Below, piece after piece: positions 43,291 to 50,998 of a DNA stretch of 64,000 nt (its first letter is position 1; the number at the start of each line of letters is the position of its first letter). Both the position numbers and the translations under genes were made by a program. The notes below the pieces were generated by a model that was given only the letters and a program-made list of their open reading frames with translations, was not told the DNA's origin and made no database searches. Where the stretch lies: contig NZ_CP081903.1 in NCBI RefSeq assembly GCF_020091405.1, positions 2,294,001-2,358,000 of the forward strand. The letters run 5' to 3'. Source of the DNA: Bacteroides cellulosilyticus. Its GTDB lineage: Bacteria; Bacteroidota; Bacteroidia; Bacteroidales; Bacteroidaceae.

Positions 43291-44376
43291 TTAGATGTAA
43301 TCTTCCCCTAATTTTATCTGTGCGTCGTTTACGTATTTACGGATAGAATGTTCTTCATCCTTCTTGCAAATCAGCAATACATTGTCCGATTCAGCGATGA
43401 GATAGCCTTCCAGTCCATCAATAACGGCGAGTTTGTTTTGTGGGAGCACCACGATGTTGTCTTTACTGTTGTACATTAGAGACTCACACTTCAAGGTTAC
43501 ATTTCCTTCTTTGTCCTTTGGGGACAAGTCATACAATGAACCCCATGTGCCTAAATCGGACCAGCCGAAATCTCCTAATGAAACATATACATTGTCTGCT
43601 TTCTCCATGATGCCGAAGTCGACGGATACATTGGGGCATGCAGGGAAATTTTCGTCGATGAATGCTTTTTCGGCAGGAGTACCGTATACATCTTTACCAG
43701 GAATCAATTTGCTTGCCAGTTCGGGAAGTAGTGCTTCCACGGCCTTGATGACAGAGTTTACATTCCACATGAAGAGGCCGGAGTTCCAATAAAATTCTCC
43801 GCTTTCTACGAAAACTTTGGCTAACTCCAGTTCAGGTTTTTCGGTAAAGGTTTTCACCTTGTAAAAATTGTCTCCTGCTTGTTCGGCTATCTGAATGTAA
43901 CCATAACCTGTTTCGGGACGGTTCGGTTTGATACCGAGAGTCAGCAACTTTTCTGATTGAGATACGAACGTCAAGCCTTTTTCGATGGCATCAAGGAACT
44001 CTCCTTCCTTCAGAATCAAATGATCGGATGGAGCTACCACGATATTGGCATTCGGGTTTAATGCGCGAATGTGATAAGCTGCCCATGCGATACACGGAGC
44101 AGTATTTCTGCGTGTAGGCTCCAGCAAAATTTGTTCGGGATTCAATTCAGGCAGTTGCTCCTTTACAAGATCTGCGTATAAATCGTTTGTAACGATAAGT
44201 ATGTTCTCTGTGGGAATAACTTTATTGAAGCGGTCGAAGGTTTGTTGCAGTAATGACCTGCCTGTGCCAAAGAAGTCCAGAAACTGTTTAGGGAGTGTTT
44301 TTCGACTAAACGGCCAAAAGCGACTGCCGATACCTCCACCCATGATAACACAGAAATTATCCTTATTTGTTGTCAT
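43291..44376 (-). CDS. manC: mannose-1-phosphate guanylyltransferase
   Basis: A 361-aa nucleotidyltransferase with the signature GGGIGSRFWPFSRKTLPKQF, the APSDHLI motif, RPETGYGYIQ and FTEKPELELA. It makes GDP-mannose from mannose-1-P and GTP for surface glycans, fucosylation and capsule. The length matches the short form with no phosphomannose isomerase domain. Monocistronic. Confidence 0.93.
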   Translation of the reverse strand: MTTNKDNFCVIMGGGIGSRFWPFSRKTLPKQFLDFFGTGRSLLQQTFDRFNKVIPTENILIVTNDLYADLVKEQLPELNPEQILLEPTRRNTAPCIAWAAYHIRALNPNANIVVAPSDHLILKEGEFLDAIEKGLTFVSQSEKLLTLGIKPNRPETGYGYIQIAEQAGDNFYKVKTFTEKPELELAKVFVESGEFYWNSGLFMWNVNSVIKAVEALLPELASKLIPGKDVYGTPAEKAFIDENFPACPNVSVDFGIMEKADNVYVSLGDFGWSDLGTWGSLYDLSPKDKEGNVTLKCESLMYNSKDNIVVLPQNKLAVIDGLEGYLIAESDNVLLICKKDEEHSIRKYVNDAQIKLGEDYI

Positions 44377-44478
44377 ATCGTTTGTTTTAAAAGTTTCTGC
44401 TAAAGTACACTATATTTTGGAAACATGGAATGTTTGTAGAATGTTTTATGACTTTTTTCTCCTTTTTTTAGGAAAAGT

Positions 44479-44509
44479 ATTGCAGGTTTAGAAAAAAGCC
44501 GTATCTTTG
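44479..44509 (+). promoter_or_regulatory. promoter of tRNA-Leu
   Basis: ATTG (44479-44482), a 19-bp spacer and TATCTTTG (44502-44509), 24 bp before the tRNA. Confidence 0.6.
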
Positions 44510-44533
44510 CACCGCAATTAAGAAATCAAGCAT

Positions 44534-44617
44534 GCCCAGATGGCGGAATCGGTAGACGCGCTGGTCTCAAACACCAGTGGATTCACTTCCATCCCGGTTC
44601 GACCCCGGGTCTGGGTA
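44534..44617 (+). tRNA. tRNA-Leu (anticodon CAA)
   Basis: A class II tRNA: acceptor GCCCAGA (44534-44540) pairs with TCTGGGT (44610-44616, one G.U); D-loop GGTAGACGCG; anticodon stem CTGGT/ACCAG around CTCAAAC with anticodon CAA (44568-44570); long variable arm; T arm CCCGG-TTCGACC-CCGGG. The discriminator base is A (44617) and CCA is not encoded. It reads UUG. Confidence 0.95.
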
Positions 44618-44881
44618 CTGAAGCGGAGAAAGTTGAAAAACTCTCTCCGCTTTTCTTTTCTACTTCTTGTAACTTATTGATTTGAGATCAAGTTGAAATG
44701 TTATACTCTTATTCTCAGGATTTTACCCCAGCTAAACTATTAGCTCTTCTTCTTTCAGCTTATCTAATGTATGAGGACATTTAGTCCTTGTGCCACTTCA
44801 TTAATCGTTCAAAGACTGGGCAATCATTTGCTTTTGCTCGGTCTGTGTTGCATCAGTATCTTAAGTTCTATTGTATACCAA

Positions 44882-44969
44882 CCTTGCCTAATCGGCTTGT
44901 TAACCTTGGTTGATAGGCCGATTGACCTTGGCTAACAGGCCTGTTAATCTTGGTTGACACTCAGTTGTT
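44882..44969. repeat. 22-bp tandem repeat with 11-bp half-units
   Basis: Four consecutive 22-bp units start at 44882, 44904, 44926 and 44948. They open CCTTGCCTAAT, CCTTGGTTGAT, CCTTGGCTAAC and TCTTGGTTGAC, with second halves CGGCTTGTTAA, AGGCCGATTGA, AGGCCTGTTAA and ACTCAGTTGTT. The 11-bp half-unit again equals the period of the arrays at 5.7 and 37.4 kb, although the sequence is different. Confidence 0.7.
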
Positions 44970-45190
44970 CCTAAGGGTGAATGGTATTTCTCCTAGTTCC
45001 GGATAGGAATACTCTTGATGTAAAACAAATGAATACCATATACTGGGGTAAGTAACTGCGGTAATCTTAATTATAAAATTAGTCAACCCAGGTCAGGATT
45101 AGACAAACAAACCAGCTTAAGTAATGAACTAAGACAACCTAATATAGGATTAAGCAGTTGAACCAGTCAACCAAAACCAGGACGAGACAT

Positions 45191-45236
45191 AGTGAGAGTA
45201 ACATCCTTACTCTCACTCTTAAAAGTTACTCTCACT
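45191..45236. other. one left arm with two alternative right arms
   Basis: AGTGAGAGTA (45191-45200) can pair with TACTCTCACT at 45208-45217 or, extended to 12 bp (AGTGAGAGTAAC / GTTACTCTCACT), with 45225-45236. The two hairpins are mutually exclusive, as in attenuators, but no clear transcript is identified. Confidence 0.45.
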
Positions 45237-45285
45237 TATATTTAATGTTTTTATTATTAATGATTTATCTGTAAAGTGAGGGTAG

Positions 45286-45303
45286 TGATAGTAGATACTA
45301 TCA
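45286..45303. promoter_or_regulatory. palindrome TGATAGTA-GA-TACTATCA
   Basis: A perfect 8-bp dyad with a 2-bp centre about 230 bp upstream of the kinase gene, of operator-like size. Confidence 0.35.
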
Positions 45304-45475
45304 ACTTTTTATTGAAGCCTTGAATTCAAGTTATAAATGCGACATTTTTTCTATTTCATCAACGTCATACCCTATTTTATATCACAACTTATGTTTAATG
45401 CGGATATAAACAACAAAAAGATGAACGTAATATGCAAATTTGTTATTGGATATTTCTTGGGCATTTATTTTTTCC

Positions 45476-45483
45476 TAACTTTG
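45476..45483 (+). promoter_or_regulatory. -7 box of the sensor kinase gene
   Basis: TAACTTTG matches TAnnTTTG 53 bp before the ATG at 45536; CTTG at 45456-45459 is the nearest -33-like element but is 16 bp away. Confidence 0.45.
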
Positions 45484-45535
45484 CAAAGGATAGTTGAGAA
45501 GCTTTTGCCATTTTATATTTTAATATTTACCCAAT

Positions 45536-47863
45536 ATGCCAAATCAGAATACATTTCTGTATCCCCCTTTGACATTTCGAATACTTGCGGTTGCTATTTT
45601 CGCTTGTTTATTTCTGGCGCCCAAGGCGATGGCTGATACGAAAGATCAAGAGTATATTGTTCTTATCAGTTCTTCCACTTTTCGTGAGAAATGGGCTTAT
45701 GATCTGCTTGAAACTGTAGAAAAGGCATTCAATGAAGAAAATTCGGTGAAGGTATATTCGGAGACTCTCACAACATGGCATTTCAATAATCAACAGGAAA
45801 TAGATCAGAAGGTTGATTATCTAAAGGATAAATATTCTGTTCCTCCCCAAGCCGTCATATTTGTAGGCGATCCGGGATGGTATGTTTGCAAACCGCTTTT
45901 TGACACTATCTGGAAAGGGGTACCTACAATTATTTGCCACTCGATGCCGCATACGTCGGCTGATATAAATAAGTATTATAAAGGTGAATATATACCTGAA
46001 GATCAGATTATCGCTACACCGGAAATGCTGGAACGGTATAACGTGACTGCCATAAATATTCCTGTTTGCATTAAAGAAACCATAGAATTGATGGAGGAGA
46101 TTACTCCTGAAATGAAAAAGGTTGTCTTGTTATCGGATGACAGATTTATCTGTTCTCTAATTCGGAAAAAAGCAGAAGAAATACATCAGCAGTACTTTTC
46201 TGATTTGGATATGGAATTTATTACTTATCCCCAGACAAATACAGAAACAATGCTTCACAAGATTAGCGAATCTGGTAGAGAAACAGGCATTATTTACTGT
46301 TCATGGGTGAATGTAGCCAGTCAGAGTTTGTCTGAGAAATATTATCCTGATGAGAGAATACATTCTTATATTTCCGGTATAGTTAAAAAACCGGTATTCT
46401 CGTTGTCTGACCAGTTCACAAGGGTTCATGCATTATTTGCCGGTGGACATTATATAGGCAGTTCCGATGTGGAAAGTACCGTTATCGGTGAAATTAGAAG
46501 TGCACTGAAAAAGGATGGTACATACGGGGCGAAAACGGTTGTTGCCGGTACGCCCAATACCTATCTTAATTACCAGACATTGCTTGACAAGGGAGTTTCA
46601 TTAGATAACTTTCCTAAAAATGCGGTTTATTATGATGTTCCGCCTGGTTTTATTCAGAAGAATATTATTTATGTTGTGATTGTCCTGGGTACTGCTATTG
46701 TCCTACTGCTATTTTACTTTATGCACAAGCGTATCAAAAAAGTGAAAGAAACCGAGTGGCAGGAGCATCTGCATTTGCTTGAAAACATTCTCGATAACCT
46801 TCCTATTGCAGCTAAAGTGAAAGATGTCGATAATGATATGCGTTATACTTTTATAAATAAAAAGGCTGAAGAGCTCTTTGAATATCCGGCTAAGGAGGCG
46901 ATTGGAAGAACTGATTTCGATATAATGCCTGAGGCTGCAACGATGATCAGGAAAGAAGATGAAGAATTGGTAAGAACAGGAGTTGCCCAATCCGGTACCA
47001 GGCGTTTCTTTACGAATAAGAACGAGGAACGGTTTACCTTCCAGAATAATAATATAGTTTCATTCTCCGATGGACGTAAATGGATTCTCTATACGGCTTG
47101 GGATATTACAGACCAGAAGATTCTGGAACGTAAACTGCGTCTGGCTAAAGAAGAGGCTGAAGAGTCCAATCGTATAAAATCAGCTTTCCTGGCTAATATG
47201 AGCCATGAAATACGTACTCCGCTCAATGCAATAGTTGGTTTTTCGAGTATACTGGCCGAAGATGTATCGGAAGAAGAACGGATAGAATACCTCAGTATCA
47301 TTAGTAAGAATAATGATATATTGTTGCAACTGATCAATGACATCCTGGATTTATCGAAGATAGAAGCCGGTACACTGGAATATGTCTATGCAAATATAGA
47401 CGTAAATAAGATGTTATCTGAAATAGAGCAGGCTGCCAGGATGAGACAACCGAATGCGAATGTCACTATATGTGCAGTGACACCCCTGCCGGATCTTTTT
47501 TTGTACACTGACCAGCGCAGAATTACCCAAGTGCTGAATAATTTCATCAGTAATGCCATGAAGTTTACGAATGCCGGGAGTATTACGTTCGGATATGAAG
47601 AACCGAAAGATGGCTATATACGTTTCTTTGTGACAGATACCGGTACCGGTATCCCTTCTGAAAAGGTGGCGGATATATTCAACCGTTTTGTAAAACTTGA
47701 TTCTTTCAAACAAGGAACCGGACTTGGACTGGCTATTTCACAGAATATCGTGAAGGAACTCAAAGGTGAGATAGGAGTGTTGTCTGAGTTAGGTAAAGGT
47801 TCTACTTTCTGGTTTACATTGCCCTATGAAAAGATGGGCGCACACCGTTCCATCCTTCCATAA
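45536..47863 (+). CDS. sensor histidine kinase with periplasmic substrate-binding-protein-like domain
   Basis: A 775-aa kinase. After a signal peptide (FLAPKAMA) the periplasmic part (about residues 35-370) resembles the two-lobed ABC-type substrate-binding fold ([51 protein letters not shown]). A membrane helix (about 375-400), a PAS domain (about 415-530), His[20 protein letters not shown] (His557) and HATPase_c ([19 protein letters not shown]) follow. It has no receiver domain and no adjacent intact response regulator. It lies upstream of an esterase and a SusCD locus and could sense a ligand for them; this is inference from position. Confidence 0.87.
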   Translation: MPNQNTFLYPPLTFRILAVAIFACLFLAPKAMADTKDQEYIVLISSSTFREKWAYDLLETVEKAFNEENSVKVYSETLTTWHFNNQQEIDQKVDYLKDKYSVPPQAVIFVGDPGWYVCKPLFDTIWKGVPTIICHSMPHTSADINKYYKGEYIPEDQIIATPEMLERYNVTAINIPVCIKETIELMEEITPEMKKVVLLSDDRFICSLIRKKAEEIHQQYFSDLDMEFITYPQTNTETMLHKISESGRETGIIYCSWVNVASQSLSEKYYPDERIHSYISGIVKKPVFSLSDQFTRVHALFAGGHYIGSSDVESTVIGEIRSALKKDGTYGAKTVVAGTPNTYLNYQTLLDKGVSLDNFPKNAVYYDVPPGFIQKNIIYVVIVLGTAIVLLLFYFMHKRIKKVKETEWQEHLHLLENILDNLPIAAKVKDVDNDMRYTFINKKAEELFEYPAKEAIGRTDFDIMPEAATMIRKEDEELVRTGVAQSGTRRFFTNKNEERFTFQNNNIVSFSDGRKWILYTAWDITDQKILERKLRLAKEEAEESNRIKSAFLANMSHEIRTPLNAIVGFSSILAEDVSEEERIEYLSIISKNNDILLQLINDILDLSKIEAGTLEYVYANIDVNKMLSEIEQAARMRQPNANVTICAVTPLPDLFLYTDQRRITQVLNNFISNAMKFTNAGSITFGYEEPKDGYIRFFVTDTGTGIPSEKVADIFNRFVKLDSFKQGTGLGLAISQNIVKELKGEIGVLSELGKGSTFWFTLPYEKMGAHRSILP

Positions 47864-47878
47864 AGTGGTTTCTAATCA

Positions 47879-48187
47879 TTGATGAGGCAGATTACATTTT
47901 ATGCCAACCGCATGCTGGCACCGATGAAGCGTATTCTGAAAGAGCTACGGCGCATCCGGGGAAATAATCTGAATATTCGGATTAAGACAGCCGATAACCA
48001 TGACGAACTGGACGATCTGATAACTTCCAGCAACGGCATGCTCGACTGCATAGACACGGCTTTTGTATCCTAAGGAAGGGAGTATTATTCAGGAAATAGA
48101 AGATTTGAAAATATTATCTATTTATGGAGCGAGGATGGAGATTTTATCCAAGCTAAATGCGTATACGAAAGTGTTGATAACCTTTAA
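47879..48187 (+). pseudogene. remnant of a two-component system (HAMP fragment, possible regulator tail)
   Basis: The 64-codon frame at 47879-48073 encodes ANRMLAPMKRILKELRRIRG and continues NHDELDDLI...DTAFVS, a typical HAMP segment of Bacteroides histidine kinases that normally continues into the His box; here it stops at TAA. The same frame continues after the stop to 48187 and reads IIYLWSEDGDFIQAKCVYES, which resembles the IWGEDxYFxARSMDVY segment of OmpR-type regulators. The HAMP part is clear; the regulator part is tentative. It looks like a deleted kinase/regulator pair. Confidence 0.6.
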
Positions 48188-48224
48188 GTGACTAATCATT
48201 AGACTTTGGTTTTAAAATAAAATG

Positions 48225-48232
48225 TATCTTTG
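48225..48232 (+). promoter_or_regulatory. -7 box of the esterase gene
   Basis: TATCTTTG lies 42 bp upstream of ATG 48275; a TTTG is present 16 bp further upstream (48205-48208), closer than usual. Confidence 0.5.
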
Positions 48233-48274
48233 TGTCGGTCAAAAAAACTATGGAGCATATTTAATATAGATATT

Positions 48275-50782
48275 ATGAAAAAGAAGAACACTCTTTTACT
48301 TTTTTTGTGCTTGTTCAGTCTGTGGGCAGTGGCACAAGAAAAGAAACCTGTAAAGATTGCCTGTGTCGGAAACAGTATCACTTATGGCTCAGGAATTAAA
48401 AATCAGTTTCAGAATAGTTATCCGGGGTTACTTTCCCAGCTTTTGGGTGAAGGGTACGATGTCCGCAATTTCGGAATTAGTGCCCGGGTATTGTTGAATA
48501 AGGGGGATCATCCTTATATGCACGAACAGAAGTTTCGTGATCTTTTGGCATTTCAGCCGGATATCGTTACCATTAAATTGGGAACGAATGACAGCAAACC
48601 CTGGAACTGGCGTTATGGAAAAGACTTTAAGAAGGATTTGACGGAAATGCTGGATATTCTTCAGGAATTGCCTTCCAAACCTAAGATATATCTTTGTTTG
48701 CCTGTTCCTGCCGTAAAACGGAATTTCGGTATTAACGATAGTGTAATTACAAACGGTATCATTCCTGTGATACGCAGCGTTGCGAAGAAACGTCATCTGC
48801 CTGTTGTAGATCTCTATGCACTGCTGAAGCCGTATCCTGATTACTATACAGATGGTATCCACCCCAATGAACAAGGAGCTGCATTGATTGCCGGTGAACT
48901 TTATCGTACACTGACTGGTAATGAGGCGCCTGCAATTGTTACCGATCAACCTTTCCCCGGTAAGAAGTCGCAATGGGAAGGGTTCGATCGTTATGATTTT
49001 ATTTGTAATGCACGCCGCGCTATCGTTGTTGCTCCCCGCAAGGTAGCGGAAGGGCGTCCCTGGATATGGCGTCCTGCATTTTTCGGAGCTTTCCCTTCGG
49101 TAGATAAGGCTTTGTTGGAGAAAGGTTTCCATGTGGCGTATTATGATTTGACTCATCTTTATGGAAGTCCGCGTGCGCAACGTCTGGGCAGTGATTTCTA
49201 TGAAGTCATGCGCAGGTATTATCGTCTTTCTCCCAAAGTGACGTTAGAAGGCTTCAGCCGTGGCGGATTATTCGCATTTAATTGGGCGGCAAATAATCCT
49301 GATAAAGTGGCCTGTATCTATGTAGATGCTCCTGTATGCGATATGCTCTATTTCTCCGAGAACTGGGAACGTGATTTCTGGAAAGGTTTCCTTGCAGAAT
49401 GGGGATTGACTGAAGAAAATGCAAAAGACTTCAAAGGAAATCCGATTGATAACCTGGCTCCATTAGCGGCTGCCGGTATTCCAGTGATGGGCGTTTGTGG
49501 TGATAGTGACAAGATTGTGCCGTATGAAAAGCACATGAAGATTGTTGCTGAACGTTATCGTGCTTTGGGAGGTAATGTCGAAATCATATTGAAACCCGGT
49601 TGCGATCATCATCCACATAGCTTGGATAATGCTGAACCGGTTGTTGATTTTATAATCCGTAACCAACCGGATTATCAGAAGAAACAAGTGATCCATCAAC
49701 GTGGTAGCCTTACTAACTCTTATCTGAAGTTTGCGAAAGAGAAAAAAGGTTGTGTCGCTTTTCTGGGTGGTTCCATTACCGAAATGCGTGGTTGGCGGAA
49801 TATGATACAGGAAGATTTGAAACAGCGTTTCCCGGAGACTGAATTCACGTTCATTGATGCCGGAATACCTTCTACCGGAAGCACTCCTCATGCTTTCCGT
49901 TTTGAAAATGATGTATTGCAGAAAGGAATGCCTGATTTATTATTTGTTGAGGCAGCGGTAAATGATGATACAAACGGATTCGATTATATCCGGCAGACAC
50001 GCGGTATGGAGGGTATTATTCGTCATGCCCGTACTGTCAGTCCGGAAATGGATATTGTCATGCTTCACTTTATCTACGATCCATTCATACCTTTGTTGGA
50101 CAAGGGTATACAACCCCAGGTTATTATGAATCATGAAAGTGTAGCCAATCATTATTATGTTTCCTCTATCAATTTGGCGGAAGAAGTGGCGCAGCGTATG
50201 CTCGATGGTGAGTTTGATTGGAAAGAATTTGGTGGCACACATCCTGCTTGGAACGGTCATACATATTATGCTGCCGCTATAAACCGTCTTTTCGACCTTG
50301 AATGGAGTGGCGACGTGGCAAAGAAAACCGTCCGGGCACATGAGGTACCGGAAAAACCGATAGATTCCTATTCTTATGATAAAGGTGTATTTGCGGATAT
50401 CCGTTCCGCTAAGCAACTGAATGGTTGGAAAGTGGTGGATGACTGGACGCCTACAGTGAAAGGGAATACCCGTAAAGGTTTCGTACATGTTCCCATGTTG
50501 GTGGCTGATCGTGCCGGAGCCAGTCTTTCATTCTCTTTTGAAGGACGCGCTGTAGGTATCTTCTGCGCAGCCGGTCCGCAAGCCTGTGTGCTGGAATACA
50601 GTGTGGATGGGGCTCCGTTCAAGAAGCTGGATACATTTACTGATTGGAGCCGGAACTTGTACATTCCATGGGTGTATATGCTGGAGACGGAACTGGCTTC
50701 CGGTCGGCATACCTTGCGTTTGCGTATAGCCAAAGGTGAGAGAACCGGGTGTCAGATACGTAATTTCGTAGTGAATCAGTAA
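48275..50782 (+). CDS. secreted triple-hydrolase: SGNH + alpha/beta hydrolase + SGNH
   Basis: From ATG 48275 the 835-aa protein has a signal peptide ending AVA before Gln21. Domain 1 (about 25-215) is SGNH/GDSL: GNSIT (32-36), GTND (103-106), DGIHP (193-197). Domain 2 (about 245-465) is alpha/beta hydrolase: GFSRGG (326-331), CGDSDKIVP (408-416), DHHPH (444-448). Domain 3 (about 480-700) is a second SGNH: GGSIT (498-502), AVNDD (561-565), GGTHPAWNGH. A beta-rich tail ends it. Three esterase-type active sites in one chain suggest removal of acyl groups from a decorated glycan. It precedes a SusCD locus, ends in its own terminator, and is probably periplasmic. Confidence 0.88.
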   Translation: MKKKNTLLLFLCLFSLWAVAQEKKPVKIACVGNSITYGSGIKNQFQNSYPGLLSQLLGEGYDVRNFGISARVLLNKGDHPYMHEQKFRDLLAFQPDIVTIKLGTNDSKPWNWRYGKDFKKDLTEMLDILQELPSKPKIYLCLPVPAVKRNFGINDSVITNGIIPVIRSVAKKRHLPVVDLYALLKPYPDYYTDGIHPNEQGAALIAGELYRTLTGNEAPAIVTDQPFPGKKSQWEGFDRYDFICNARRAIVVAPRKVAEGRPWIWRPAFFGAFPSVDKALLEKGFHVAYYDLTHLYGSPRAQRLGSDFYEVMRRYYRLSPKVTLEGFSRGGLFAFNWAANNPDKVACIYVDAPVCDMLYFSENWERDFWKGFLAEWGLTEENAKDFKGNPIDNLAPLAAAGIPVMGVCGDSDKIVPYEKHMKIVAERYRALGGNVEIILKPGCDHHPHSLDNAEPVVDFIIRNQPDYQKKQVIHQRGSLTNSYLKFAKEKKGCVAFLGGSITEMRGWRNMIQEDLKQRFPETEFTFIDAGIPSTGSTPHAFRFENDVLQKGMPDLLFVEAAVNDDTNGFDYIRQTRGMEGIIRHARTVSPEMDIVMLHFIYDPFIPLLDKGIQPQVIMNHESVANHYYVSSINLAEEVAQRMLDGEFDWKEFGGTHPAWNGHTYYAAAINRLFDLEWSGDVAKKTVRAHEVPEKPIDSYSYDKGVFADIRSAKQLNGWKVVDDWTPTVKGNTRKGFVHVPMLVADRAGASLSFSFEGRAVGIFCAAGPQACVLEYSVDGAPFKKLDTFTDWSRNLYIPWVYMLETELASGRHTLRLRIAKGERTGCQIRNFVVNQ

Positions 50783-50786
50783 GTCT

Positions 50787-50821
50787 TTATCCCCTTCACA
50801 GTACCTCTGTGAGGGGGATAA
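50787..50821 (+). terminator. terminator of the esterase gene
   Basis: TTATCCCCTTCACAG / CTGTGAGGGGGATAA, a 15-bp stem with one G.U pair and a 5-nt loop, starts 5 bp after the stop. The rest of the gap to 50998 holds no visible gene. Confidence 0.85.
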
Positions 50822-50998
50822 AAACAAATTGTACCTTTATTAATAACATTTCAGGAGCGAGGATTAACCAATCTGTCTCCTCTTCATAACATTCTTTTCA
50901 AAGTCTTTCAACTTCATTCCATACATTTGTCGTGGTTTCTTTTGTAAACGAAAAAGAATACAATAAAATCTTTGATATTAACCATTAAACAATGTACA

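Larger units (their letters stand above)
44618..45535. other. long non-coding interval with phased repeats and palindromes
   Basis: About 0.9 kb between the tRNA and the kinase gene with no convincing gene. It contains the 22-bp repeats at 44882-44969, a hairpin set at 45191-45236 and a palindrome at 45286-45303. The sequence 45060-45185 is rich in TTAAG/CTAAG/CAACC words that look like the inverted complement of the 22-bp repeats, but too diverged to align by eye. The open frame at 45337-45636 overlaps the kinase start and reads as noise. Confidence 0.6.

Noticed and set aside
44534..44617. Integration site of a mobile element at tRNA-Leu
   Set aside because: No integrase gene or duplicated tRNA 3' end is visible downstream; the following region is noncoding repeats only.
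44882..45185. CRISPR array
   Set aside because: Units are contiguous 22-mers with no spacers and no cas genes nearby.
45337..45636. 99-aa ORF upstream of and overlapping the sensor kinase start
   Set aside because: It overlaps the well-supported kinase signal peptide by 100 bp, covers the promoter -7 box, and has low-complexity Phe/Ile/Tyr composition expected of AT-rich noncoding sequence.
48428..49180. 250-aa antisense ORF opposite the triple hydrolase
   Set aside because: It covers the first SGNH domain and the start of the alpha/beta hydrolase on the opposite strand; no independent support.
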